A DNA stretch of 64,000 nt. Source: Suilimivivens sp963650485 (GTDB lineage: Bacteria; Bacillota; Clostridia; Lachnospirales; Lachnospiraceae). A program made the position numbers and the translations under genes. This document shows positions 53,236 to 61,652 of the stretch, one piece after another (the first letter of the stretch is position 1; the number at the start of each line of letters is the position of its first letter). The DNA lies in the NCBI GenBank assembly GCA_963650485.1, contig CAVJLN010000003.1, positions 22,738 through 86,737 of the forward strand. Direction: 5' to 3'. Below the pieces are notes generated by a model. The model was given only the letters and a program-made list of their open reading frames with translations, was not told the origin of the DNA and did no database searches.

Positions 53236-53274
53236 AAAATAAAAAGACAGGAAAGCATATACAATCCTGTCTTT
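53236..53274 (-). terminator. Minus-strand terminator between the two DUF3048 genes
   Basis: AAAGACAGGA (53243-53252) pairs with TCCTGTCTTT (53265-53274); on the minus strand the stem is followed by TTTTTATTTT. It ends the upstream gene, so the two paralogues are separate transcripts. Confidence 0.85.
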
Positions 53275-53310
53275 TGTATTCTAAGAGCATTGGTAATATA
53301 TGACACGGTA

Positions 53311-54477
53311 TCAGTTGATGGAAACACCGTCAGCTAAGAAGCTGTCTCCGTCCTTAATGATACATACCATGGTTTTACCGGTGTTGAATTCGACCTCGTT
53401 GCCGTTGTCATCATAGTATTTGGTCGGTTCGTAATCAGCGGTCTTTTTCCAGTTCACATGGATGGCCTTGCCGTTGGTGATGTAGTAACCATCCCTGGTA
53501 GTGTCATGAACCTGGAATGCCAGATAGCCCTTCGCATCACGTACTTCATAATAAGTGCTCTGGATAATGATATTTTTGAAGGAAAGCTGTTCGTTGGTAG
53601 CACCGTCTACGTCAGCATTACCGTACATACTGCGGTAATATAAGCCATCGTCAGCATTGTAGCTGAAGGAGGTCTTGGTGATCGGGTAAGCCGGTGTTAA
53701 ATCAATTTCCTTTGCATCGATGGCATCACTGTAGGATTCCAGAGTGTTCGGTGAATCAGAAGCGGCAAACTTATAATGTGCACCCTGATAATACTCGTCA
53801 CGATAAGTTTTGGAATAGCCAAGGCTGCTGATTGCTTCATTAATACCATCTGCACTGGCATAGGCATTCTGAGGAGCTTTACGATCGGTAGAACGGAAAA
53901 ATGCATTGGCATATAATCCATCGTGATGGGTTTCGCCGTAGTTACATCCGGTAATGTTATCAGTACCTTCACGTTCAATAATGTCACTGATATAGAAAGG
54001 ACCGCCGAAATGGACATAAATGGAATCTGCTTCTAAAGCCCAGTATACGAAGTAGTCACGGCAGCTGCGGACATTACCGATCCGGTCTAAGCCTTCCCAG
54101 TCCTTGATAACAGCCATACTTCTTGTAATGCCGCCCTCTACAGGACATTCGTAAAGAATATCTGCCTTGGAAAGATTGTAATGCGGTAATGCACCGGAAT
54201 CATTCGGAGACATAACTGCAATGGGTCTTGCATTTTCGAGATCACCGCTGATCCATTCATTGGTAAGTGGACTGCGAACCATGCCTTCCTCAGGGGGAAC
54301 ATCCTCTGTAGAGGCTTCTTCTTCCTGGGGTTCTTCCTGTACGGTTTCCTCCGCAGTCGGCTGGGATTGAATGATCGGTTCAACAACAGGCTGAACTTCT
54401 TCTGTTTCTTTGCCGCAGCCAGTTAATATGAAAGCTGCTGATAAAGCAACTATAGATAACGCCTTTAAGTATTTCAT
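53311..54477 (-). CDS. DUF3048 (YerB-like) lipoprotein, paralogue
   Basis: 388 residues. The lipobox is ILTGC, then a Glu/Pro-rich linker (~25-70) and the same DUF3048 layout as its neighbour (ARPIAVMSPN, YECPVEGGITRSMAVI, VRSCRDYFVYWALEADSIYVHFGG). The C-terminal halves of the two proteins are the most alike (SFKNIIIQSTYYEVRDAKGYLAFQ). ATG at 54477 with GTGAGG is chosen over an upstream in-frame start at 54528. Confidence 0.88.
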   Translation of the reverse strand: MKYLKALSIVALSAAFILTGCGKETEEVQPVVEPIIQSQPTAEETVQEEPQEEEASTEDVPPEEGMVRSPLTNEWISGDLENARPIAVMSPNDSGALPHYNLSKADILYECPVEGGITRSMAVIKDWEGLDRIGNVRSCRDYFVYWALEADSIYVHFGGPFYISDIIEREGTDNITGCNYGETHHDGLYANAFFRSTDRKAPQNAYASADGINEAISSLGYSKTYRDEYYQGAHYKFAASDSPNTLESYSDAIDAKEIDLTPAYPITKTSFSYNADDGLYYRSMYGNADVDGATNEQLSFKNIIIQSTYYEVRDAKGYLAFQVHDTTRDGYYITNGKAIHVNWKKTADYEPTKYYDDNGNEVEFNTGKTMVCIIKDGDSFLADGVSIN

Positions 54478-54613
54478 TTCATTTTCCTCACTTTCTGTAA
54501 TTATGTGGGCTTTAAACTCACGAAGCATATTATAACATAGGAAAAGTATGCAGTCACTAACAAAATTTTGGGAGTCATTAATTTATAACAAAATTGGGGG
54601 CATTATCTAAAGG

Positions 54614-54739
54614 CCGTTGCTAACGCAACGTAGTTTATCTCATGTGGTTACTTCGCCATATAAATCATGGCATATGTCCGCTTGAATGCAAGCATTCATC
54701 GTCCATATTGCCATAATTTGCATGGCTCTGAATTGTTAC
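54614..54739. mobile_element. Long miniature repeat, diverged copy of the element at 40988
   Basis: In opposite orientation to the copy at 40988-41131, it shares CCGTTGCTAACGCAAC, CATGTGGTTACTTCGCCATAT, GCTTGAATGCAAGCATTC, GCATGGCTCTGAAT and the end TCTGAATTGTTAC (54727-54739). The left terminal repeat is missing, so it is truncated. The stem below the GAATGCAAGCATTC tip has entirely different bases (ATGGCATATG with CATATTGCCAT) yet still pairs. It fills most of the 345-base gap before rfbD. Confidence 0.85.
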
Positions 54740-54764
54740 AAATTTTATTAAATTGGAAATGTGC

Positions 54765-54793
54765 TTGTGAAAATGGGAAGAAAAGGGTAAAAT
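54765..54793 (+). promoter_or_regulatory. Promoter of rfbD and the polysaccharide genes
   Basis: TTGTGA at 54765-54770 and TAAAAT at 54788-54793 with a 17-base spacer, 30 bases before the rfbD start. The ribosome site TGGAGG follows. Confidence 0.6.
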
Positions 54794-54822
54794 AATAAAA
54801 GAGTTTGTCATGGAGGCTTGTA

Positions 54823-55668
54823 ATGAAAAAAATAATTGTAACAGGATGCAATGGTCAGCTGGGACGGGCCATTAATTTGGAGCTCGCAGGAAATCCGGAG
54901 CTGGAGTTTGTGAATACGGATGTAAACGAGCTGGATATTACGAATATTGATGATGTGTTAAAGCTGGCACGTGAGGTAAAGCCCTATGCGATTATCAACT
55001 GTGCCGCACATACCGCAGTCGATGCCTGCGAAACGGATGTGGACAATGCTTATCGTATTAATGCCATCGGCCCCCGTAACTTAAGTATCGCAGCAACGGA
55101 GACCGGCGCCAGAATGGTTCATATCTCTACGGACTATGTATTTAACGGAAAGTCAGACCGTCCTTATATCGAATTTGATACTCCGGATCCGCAGGGCATG
55201 TATGGGAAAACGAAGCTGCAGGGAGAGAATATGGTGAAGCAGTTTGCGGACCGCTTCTTTATCTTCCGTACCGCATGGCTCTATGGCGATGGTAAGAATT
55301 TCGTGAAGACGATGCTGCGCCTTGCGCAGACCAATGATCAGGTCAGTGTCGTAAAGGATCAGGTAGGAAGTCCCACCAGTACGAAGGAGCTTGCAGGGGC
55401 GATTGCACATTTGCTCTTTACCGAGAATTACGGATTGTTCCATGCAACCTGTGAAGGAAGCTGCTCCTGGGCAGACTTTGCGGAAGAGATCTTCCGTCTT
55501 GCGGGAAAGAATACGAAGGTAAACCATATTACCAGTGAAGAATTTGCAGCGAAGGCACCGCGTCCTTCCTATTCCATTCTGGAGAACTATATGTTAAAGC
55601 TTACCTCGGATTACCAGTTTGCAGATTGGCACGATGCAATTGAAAGTTACATTAAAGGAATGAAATAG
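54823..55668 (+). CDS. rfbD: dTDP-4-dehydrorhamnose reductase
   Basis: 281 residues, short-chain dehydrogenase type. The NADPH loop is GCNGQLGRAI, the catalytic pair is YGKTK (~129-133), and FRTAWLYGDG is the family motif. It makes dTDP-L-rhamnose in the last step. The other rml genes (A, B, C) are not in the window, so they must lie elsewhere. ATG at 54823 with GGAGG is preferred to a GTG/ATG-like opening at 54805. The DUF212 gene begins one base after its stop. Confidence 0.9.
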   Translation: MKKIIVTGCNGQLGRAINLELAGNPELEFVNTDVNELDITNIDDVLKLAREVKPYAIINCAAHTAVDACETDVDNAYRINAIGPRNLSIAATETGARMVHISTDYVFNGKSDRPYIEFDTPDPQGMYGKTKLQGENMVKQFADRFFIFRTAWLYGDGKNFVKTMLRLAQTNDQVSVVKDQVGSPTSTKELAGAIAHLLFTENYGLFHATCEGSCSWADFAEEIFRLAGKNTKVNHITSEEFAAKAPRPSYSILENYMLKLTSDYQFADWHDAIESYIKGMK

Positions 55669-55669
55669 G

Positions 55670-56137
55670 ATGACATTTTTAACAGACTTAGCACATAACA
55701 GTATTTTCATGTCAGCAGTCACCGGCTGGTTTGTTGCACAGGTTTTAAAGACGATTATTCATATTATCGTGAACAAACAGTTCGTTGCAGAGCGGCTGGT
55801 AGGGGGTGGTGGAATGCCAAGCTCCCATTCGGCAACGGTTTGTGCACTTGCAACGGCTACCGCGCTCCGCTATGGCGGAGGAAGCTTTGAATTTGCGCTG
55901 GCCGCGATCTTCGCGATCGTGGTGATGTATGATGCGATGGGGGTGCGTCAGGAGACCGGTAAGCAGGGCAAGGTACTGAATGAAATGCTGGAGATTTTTA
56001 CCCAGATGGGCAAGGATATCGATGCAGAGAAGGCACTTAAGGAATTCGTGGGGCATACACCGCTACAAGTACTGATGGGTGCCATTCTGGGAATTGTGAT
56101 TGCAATTGGAATGTGTAATATGCAATTTTTCTCTTAA
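55670..56137 (+). CDS. Divergent PAP2 family membrane protein (DUF212)
   Basis: 155 residues with about four membrane helices. The family motif GGMPSSHSATVCALATA (~43-59) and the segment GVRQETGKQGKVLNEM are characteristic of DUF212/YuiD proteins, related to PAP2 lipid phosphatases. It may act on prenyl or lipid phosphates, which would suit a polysaccharide cluster, but no activity is established. Translation is coupled to rfbD. Confidence 0.85.
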   Translation: MTFLTDLAHNSIFMSAVTGWFVAQVLKTIIHIIVNKQFVAERLVGGGGMPSSHSATVCALATATALRYGGGSFEFALAAIFAIVVMYDAMGVRQETGKQGKVLNEMLEIFTQMGKDIDAEKALKEFVGHTPLQVLMGAILGIVIAIGMCNMQFFS

Positions 56138-56203
56138 GAGAGAGCATTATTAAAAATAGTGCTTAATTAAAGCAGCATATCAAATAAGGTAAAGGAGAAT
56201 TCT

Positions 56204-57265
56204 ATGCAGAAGATAGCATTAATTACAGGTATTACAGGACAGGATGGCTCTTATCTTGCGGAGTTCCTGTTAGAGAAGGGATATGAGGTTCACGGTCTGG
56301 TACGCAGACATAGTATTTCCAATACAGCACGTATCGAGCACATTCTCAATTCCGAATACAATAAAGTGAAGTTTTTCTTACACTATGCAGATACCACCGA
56401 TTCCAGCAATCTGATGAGACTGATCGCTGAGATCCGTCCGGATGAGGTTTATAACCTGGCTGCGCAGTCCCATGTCGGCGTATCCTTTGAGGTTCCCGAA
56501 TATACTGCGGAAGCAACCGGCGTAAGCACCCTAAAGCTTCTCGAAGCAATTCGTGTCAACGGAGGTAATTGCAGATATTATCAGGCTTCCACCTCTGAGC
56601 TGTTTGGAGGAATCCCGGAAACAGCACCGCAGAGCGAGAAGACACCGTTTTATCCGAAGAGTCCGTACGGAGTTGCCAAGCTTTACTCCTACTGGATCAC
56701 CGTAAACTACAGAGAATCCTATAACATGTTTGCATGCAACGGTATTCTCTTTAACCATGAATCACCGAGACGTGGAGAGAATTTTGTAACACGTAAGATT
56801 ACCCTTGCCATTGCAAACATTATGGCAGGCAGGCAGGAAAAGTTAAGTCTTGGAAACATGAATGCCAAGCGTGACTGGGGATTTGCAGGCGACTATGTAA
56901 AGGGTATGTGGATGATGCTTCAGCAGGACAAGCCGGATGATTTCGTGCTTGCCACCAATGAAACCCATACCGTCCGTGAGTTCGTAGAGGAATCCTTCAA
57001 ACAGCTTGGAATCGCCATCCGCTGGGAAGGAACCGGAGTAGACGAGAAGGGATATGATGCTGCAACAGGCAGACTTCTTGTAGATGTGAATCCGGAATTC
57101 TATCGTCCCGCAGAAGTGGAATTTCTCTGGGGTGACTGTACGAAGGCTGAGAAGACACTTGGCTGGAAGAGAGATGTAGACTTCAAGGGTCTGGTTGCCA
57201 TGATGATGGATGCAGATATGAAAGAGCTCGCAGGAATGAGCTGCGAGGAATATAAGAATCGCTGA
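56204..57265 (+). CDS. gmd: GDP-mannose 4,6-dehydratase
   Basis: 353 residues, extended SDR. NADP loop GITGQDGSYLAEFLLEKGYEVHGLVRR, HYADTTD, and the catalytic YGVAKLYSYW are present, with the RGENFVTRKI loop of GMD. It makes GDP-4-keto-6-deoxymannose, the substrate of the fcl product encoded about 1.7 kb downstream. GGAG precedes the ATG. The stop overlaps the next start as ATGA-like TGATGG. Confidence 0.95.
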   Translation: MQKIALITGITGQDGSYLAEFLLEKGYEVHGLVRRHSISNTARIEHILNSEYNKVKFFLHYADTTDSSNLMRLIAEIRPDEVYNLAAQSHVGVSFEVPEYTAEATGVSTLKLLEAIRVNGGNCRYYQASTSELFGGIPETAPQSEKTPFYPKSPYGVAKLYSYWITVNYRESYNMFACNGILFNHESPRRGENFVTRKITLAIANIMAGRQEKLSLGNMNAKRDWGFAGDYVKGMWMMLQQDKPDDFVLATNETHTVREFVEESFKQLGIAIRWEGTGVDEKGYDAATGRLLVDVNPEFYRPAEVEFLWGDCTKAEKTLGWKRDVDFKGLVAMMMDADMKELAGMSCEEYKNR

Positions 57266-58956
57266 TGGTTTCCGTAACTGGTATTTTTCTTTATATGTTG
57301 ATTACCTGCTATTTATCGGGATTCAGCTGTTACGAATTACTGACCGGATTCCGGAGAAAGCAGGAGAGAGAGCTTCGTGAGAAACCGCATCGGACATGGA
57401 CCGGCTGCGTTTATGCCGGTGTGGTATTTACGGTGTTCTATGCCCAGATGTTCAGTATCTTCTACAAAGTAGGACTTCTTGCGAATGTGCTGCTGCTCAT
57501 CCTTGCAGCAGCCGGTGCACTTTTTTACCGGGACAGACTTGCAGAAGAACTGAAGCGTTTATGGAATCAGCAGAATATCGGAAGAGCAATGGTTTATGCG
57601 TTGCTCTTTCTGTTGTATGCTTATGGAACATCCCGTGGAATCGAGCATTATGATACCGGGCTGTATCATGCGCAGAGCATCCGGTGGGTTGAAGAATACG
57701 GAGTAATCCGGGGACTTGGAAACTTACATAGCCGGCTGGCTTACAACAGCGCCGCATTTCCTTGGTCTGCATTGTATAGCTTCCATTTTCTGGGAGGCCA
57801 GTCCTTTCACTGTGGAGCAGGATTTCTGGCATGGCTTCTTTCCGTGGTATGTGTGAGCAGATTCTGGGAGAAGGGACGCAGGAGCTTTTGGCTGTCGGAC
57901 TTTGCGCGTGTGATGGCGGCGTACTACCTGTTAAATATTTTTGATGAAATGATTTCACCGGCATCCGATTATTTTATGGTATTGCTGGTATTTTATATGG
58001 TGATCCGGTGGCTGACCCTAGTGGAGGATGGTGTCACGGATTACTTTCCCTACGCCATGCTTTGCGTATTAGGCGTGACTATTCTGACAATGAAGCTTTC
58101 GGGAGCTGTGATTCTGTTGCTGGTATTGCATCCGGCGATACAGATGATTCGGCAGAAAAGGTGGAAGGAAACGGGCTGCTTTCTGTTGGCCGGATTCCTT
58201 ACCGCACTTCCGTATTTTATCCGGAATGTACTGCTTTCCGGATGGCTGGTTTACCCGTTTACCTCAATTGACCTCTTTAACCTGCCTTACAAAATTCCAA
58301 AGGGCGCGGCAGAATACGATGCCCGCGAAATCAAGGTATGGGGAAGAGGGTACAGTGATGTGACCCGTTACGAAGAGGGAATTACAGAGTGGTTTCCGGA
58401 CTGGTTCCGGTCGCTTTCCCAGACGGATCAGGGATTTTTCCTGCTGGCAGTAAGCGGACTTGTTCTACTGATTGGTATCATGTTTGTAACACTGATCCGG
58501 AAGAAAAAAGACCGGCTTCCCATATTGTTTTCCATTAGTGTTGTGAATGCCTGTTTTGTATTCTGGATGGCCACTTCACCGCTTGTCCGTTATGGCTGCG
58601 TATTTCTGTGGCTTACAGCTGTACTGGACTGGGGATATGTTTATGTGACATGGATTCAGAGGCTTGACCGGGGAAGGATTGCTTTCGTTCTCCTGATTTT
58701 ACTTGGAATTTATAAAGCAGGTGCTTTTGGAATAGAGAATGTCCGCAGCTTTACACCGGAGTATTTTGTGAAGCAGAAGGACTATGAGCATTTTGACACG
58801 ATTGCTTATGATATGCACGGTTACACCTTTTATTATCCGAAGGAGGGTGAACGTACCGGATATGATGCTTTTCCTGCCGCACCCTGGCAGAAGGAAAATA
58901 TATTTATAGGAGAAACCATTCAGGAGGGATTATCAGATGATGGAAAAAACAGATAA
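57265..58956 (+). CDS. Polytopic membrane protein of the surface-polysaccharide cluster
   Basis: 563 residues, with about ten to twelve membrane helices (for example VFTVFYAQMFSIFYKVGLL, ILTMKLSGAVILLLVL, FFLLAVSGLVLLIGIMFV). An extracytoplasmic part near 110-180 (GIEHYDTGLYHAQSIRWVEEYG) resembles the aromatic/acidic first loop of membrane glycosyltransferases of the ArnT/PMT kind. It is sandwiched between gmd and fcl and overlaps both, so it likely polymerises or transfers a fucose- or deoxyhexose-containing glycan. Exact role unknown. Confidence 0.75.
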   Translation: MVSVTGIFLYMLITCYLSGFSCYELLTGFRRKQERELREKPHRTWTGCVYAGVVFTVFYAQMFSIFYKVGLLANVLLLILAAAGALFYRDRLAEELKRLWNQQNIGRAMVYALLFLLYAYGTSRGIEHYDTGLYHAQSIRWVEEYGVIRGLGNLHSRLAYNSAAFPWSALYSFHFLGGQSFHCGAGFLAWLLSVVCVSRFWEKGRRSFWLSDFARVMAAYYLLNIFDEMISPASDYFMVLLVFYMVIRWLTLVEDGVTDYFPYAMLCVLGVTILTMKLSGAVILLLVLHPAIQMIRQKRWKETGCFLLAGFLTALPYFIRNVLLSGWLVYPFTSIDLFNLPYKIPKGAAEYDAREIKVWGRGYSDVTRYEEGITEWFPDWFRSLSQTDQGFFLLAVSGLVLLIGIMFVTLIRKKKDRLPILFSISVVNACFVFWMATSPLVRYGCVFLWLTAVLDWGYVYVTWIQRLDRGRIAFVLLILLGIYKAGAFGIENVRSFTPEYFVKQKDYEHFDTIAYDMHGYTFYYPKEGERTGYDAFPAAPWQKENIFIGETIQEGLSDDGKNR

Positions 58957-59881
58957 GATTTATGTGGCCGGACATCGGGGACTGGTTGGAAGCGCAATCG
59001 TGCGTAACCTCGAATCCAAGGGCTACACCAATATTATTGGAAGAACACACAGAGAGCTGGATCTGACCAATCAGCAGCAGGTACGTGATTTCTTCGAAGA
59101 AGAAAGGCCGGATGTGGTTGTCCTGGCAGCAGCCAAGGTTGGTGGAATCAATGCAAACAATACCACGCCTGCCGAGTTCGCATACGAGAATATGCAGATT
59201 CAGTGTAATGTGATCGAGTGCTGCCACAGATATAAGGTGAAGAAGCTGTTATTCCTGGGAAGCACCTGCATTTATCCGAAGATGGCGCCGCAGCCGATTC
59301 CGGAGGATGCACTGCTTACCGGTCCTTTGGAAACCACGAATGAGGCGTATGCTATCGCCAAGATTGCAGGTCTTGAAATGTGTAAGTTTTATAAGAGGCA
59401 GTATGGAGATGACTTTATCAGTTGTATGCCGACCAATCTTTATGGACCGCATGACAATTATGACTTACAGGGATCCCATGTAATGCCTGCCATGATCCGG
59501 AAGTTCCATGAGGCAAAGGAAAACAAGTCTCCTTCTGTAGAGCTTTGGGGAACCGGAACACCGCTTCGTGAGTTCCTGTATGTGGATGATATGGCAGATG
59601 CCTGTGTTTTCCTGCTTGAGAATTACAGCGGAGAACAGCATGTGAACATCGGAACCGGCAAGGAAGTAACCATTAAAGAACTTGCAGAAACCGTTAAGGA
59701 GGTTGTCGGATACGAGGGTGAGATCGTATGGAACAGGGATATGCCGGACGGCACACCGAGAAAGCTTACCAACGTGGATAAGCTTCATGGACTTGGCTGG
59801 ACACATAAGGTTGAGCTGCGTGAAGGTGTACAGCTTGCTTATGACTGGTTTCGCGAAAATGTACAGAATGCAAGAATGTAG
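58937..59881 (+). CDS. fcl: GDP-L-fucose synthase
   Basis: 314 residues. The NADPH loop is VAGHRGLVGSAIV, followed by AAAKVGGINAN, the catalytic YAIAKIAGLEMCK and the GPHDNYD family motif. It epimerises and reduces GDP-4-keto-6-deoxymannose to GDP-L-fucose. It overlaps the membrane protein gene by 20 bases, with AGGAGGG correctly placed inside that gene. Its stop codon forms part of the 8-bp target duplication of an inserted repeat. Confidence 0.95.
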   Translation: MMEKTDKIYVAGHRGLVGSAIVRNLESKGYTNIIGRTHRELDLTNQQQVRDFFEEERPDVVVLAAAKVGGINANNTTPAEFAYENMQIQCNVIECCHRYKVKKLLFLGSTCIYPKMAPQPIPEDALLTGPLETTNEAYAIAKIAGLEMCKFYKRQYGDDFISCMPTNLYGPHDNYDLQGSHVMPAMIRKFHEAKENKSPSVELWGTGTPLREFLYVDDMADACVFLLENYSGEQHVNIGTGKEVTIKELAETVKEVVGYEGEIVWNRDMPDGTPRKLTNVDKLHGLGWTHKVELREGVQLAYDWFRENVQNARM

Positions 59882-59931
59882 GTAACTATTCTGAATAGTT
59901 ACGAATGTAGGTAATTATTCAGAATAGCTAT
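59874..59931. mobile_element. Tandem 21-bp repeats; first copy with exact 8-bp target duplication
   Basis: GTAACTATTC-T-GAATAGTTAC at 59882-59902 is a perfect 10-1-10 inverted repeat bordered by GAATGTAG on both sides (59874-59881 and 59903-59910). A second copy at 59911-59931 (GTAATTATTC-A-GAATAGCTAT) abuts the right duplication; its own right flank GAATCCGA shares only GAAT. The fcl stop TAG is inside the left duplication, so the gene is intact. Confidence 0.85.
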
Positions 59932-59962
59932 GAATCCGAAACAATTAACAGGGTAAGAATGG

Positions 59963-59993
59963 AAGCTGCACATCACAATGTGATGTGCAGCTT
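59963..59993 (+). terminator. Terminator after fcl
   Basis: AAGCTGCACATCACA (59963-59977) and TGTGATGTGCAGCTT (59979-59993) are a perfect 15-1-15 palindrome followed by TT. It ends the polysaccharide unit, about 80 bases after fcl because the repeats were inserted between. Confidence 0.8.
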
Positions 59994-60002
59994 TTGAATT
60001 AA

Positions 60003-60037
60003 AAGTAAATGCAACTATTCAGAATAGACAAGTAAAT
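60003..60037. mobile_element. 19-bp GTAAC-type repeat with 8-bp target duplication
   Basis: GCAACTATTC-A-GAATAGAC at 60011-60029 is the 21-bp repeat with two bases lost near the right end. It is flanked by exact AAGTAAAT at 60003-60010 and 60030-60037. The rest of the 301-base gap (59882-60182) holds the fcl terminator and, near 60108, a TAGAAT that may be a -10 for the next gene without a clear -35. Confidence 0.8.
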
Positions 60038-60182
60038 TTCATAAAATTTTCATAGTTCATTTATTTCTTTTTATGGAATAATCGAAAAGGCTGTGCTAGA
60101 ATAAAAAAATATAGACAGACTGCCGTCAGTGCAACTGCAGCAGACTGGATGAGGGTTTAACAGAGGAGAATGGAAAACAATT

Positions 60183-61652
60183 ATGAGAGTGGGTTTTGAT
60201 AATGAGAAATATCTGAAAATGCAGTCCGAGCATATTGAAGAGCGCATTAATAAATTTGGTGATAAGCTGTATCTGGAATTTGGCGGAAAATTATTCGATG
60301 ATTATCACGCATCCAGAGTGCTTCCGGGTTTTGAACCGGACAGCAAGCTGCGTATGCTGATGAAGCTGGCAGATCGTGCGGAGATCGTCATTGTGATAAA
60401 TGCAGCCGATATTGAGAAAAATAAAGTACGTGGTGATCTTGGAATCACTTATGATGTTGACGTACAGCGTCTGATGAAGGAGTTTGAAAGCAGAGGACTG
60501 TATGTGGGGAGTGTTGTACTGACCCATTATACCGGTCAGGCAGCAGCAGATGCATTTAAGACGAAGCTTGAGAAGAAGGGTGTGAAGGTTTATCTTCATT
60601 ACATTATTGAAGGTTATCCTTCCAATATCACGAAGATTGTCAGTGATGAGGGCTTTGATAAGAATGAATATATTGAAACCACCCGTCCGCTTGTAGTAGT
60701 AACAGCACCCGGACCGGGAAGCGGTAAGATGGCGACCTGCCTTTCCCAGTTATACCATGATAATAAGCGTGGTATTAAGTCTGGCTATGCGAAGTACGAG
60801 ACTTTCCCGATCTGGAACATTCCGTTGAAGCATCCGATTAACCTTGCCTATGAAGCAGCAACGGCAGATTTAAATGACGTGAACATGATTGACCCGTTCC
60901 ATCTGGAAGCTTATGGTGTGACAACGGTCAACTACAACCGTGACATTGAAATCTTTCCGGTGTTAAGCGCTATTTTTGAAGGAATCTACGGAGAGTGTAT
61001 TTACAAGTCTCCTACCGATATGGGTGTGAACATGGCAGGAAACTGTATCATTGATGATGAAGCCTGCTGTGAAGCCTCCAATATGGAGATTATCCGCCGT
61101 TACTATACCGCTCTTAATAACGTGGTAAACGATAAGGGGAGCGAAAACGAAGTATATAAGATTGAACTGCTGATGAAGCAGGCCAGGATTACGACCGACG
61201 ACCGTAAAGTGACCGTAGCAGCCAATCAGCGTACAGAACAGCTCGGTGTTCCGACCGCAGCAATTGAGCTGCAGGATGGTACGATTATTACGTCAAAAAC
61301 TTCCGATCTGCTCGGCGCATCAGCGGCATTACTGCTGAATGCATTAAAGGCATTAGGCGGTGTGGATCACGACACGCATCTGATCTCTCCGCAGGCAATC
61401 GAGCCGATTCAGGTGTTGAAAACGAAATATTTAGGTGGAAAGAATCCGCGTCTGCATACAGATGAGGTGCTGATTGCATTAAGTATTTCCGCACTTACCG
61501 ATGAGAATGCGAAGAAAGCGTTAGAGCAGCTTCCCAGACTCAAAGGATGTCAGGTGCATACCTCGGTGATGCTTTCCAATGTGGATATTAAGACATTCAA
61601 GAAATTAGGGGTGGATTTAACAAGCGAGCCCCGTAAAGAAAGAGGATTTTAA
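60183..61652 (+). CDS. DUF1846 family protein
   Basis: 489 residues, the usual length for DUF1846. It begins VGFDNEKYLKMQSEHIEERI; the central VVTAPGPGSGKMATCLSQLYHD looks like a nucleotide-binding loop; SAAALLLNALKALGGVDHD and the closing GCQVHTSVMLSNVD are family segments. The biochemical role is not established; a P-loop-like fold with ATP-dependent activity has been suggested for the family. It ends exactly where ftsH begins (TAA-ATG), so the two are coupled. No terminator lies between. Confidence 0.85.
   Translation: MRVGFDNEKYLKMQSEHIEERINKFGDKLYLEFGGKLFDDYHASRVLPGFEPDSKLRMLMKLADRAEIVIVINAADIEKNKVRGDLGITYDVDVQRLMKEFESRGLYVGSVVLTHYTGQAAADAFKTKLEKKGVKVYLHYIIEGYPSNITKIVSDEGFDKNEYIETTRPLVVVTAPGPGSGKMATCLSQLYHDNKRGIKSGYAKYETFPIWNIPLKHPINLAYEAATADLNDVNMIDPFHLEAYGVTTVNYNRDIEIFPVLSAIFEGIYGECIYKSPTDMGVNMAGNCIIDDEACCEASNMEIIRRYYTALNNVVNDKGSENEVYKIELLMKQARITTDDRKVTVAANQRTEQLGVPTAAIELQDGTIITSKTSDLLGASAALLLNALKALGGVDHDTHLISPQAIEPIQVLKTKYLGGKNPRLHTDEVLIALSISALTDENAKKALEQLPRLKGCQVHTSVMLSNVDIKTFKKLGVDLTSEPRKERGF

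Noticed and set aside
59963..59993. 31-bp palindrome as a regulator binding site
   Set aside because: Position after a gene end and trailing T residues fit a terminator better.
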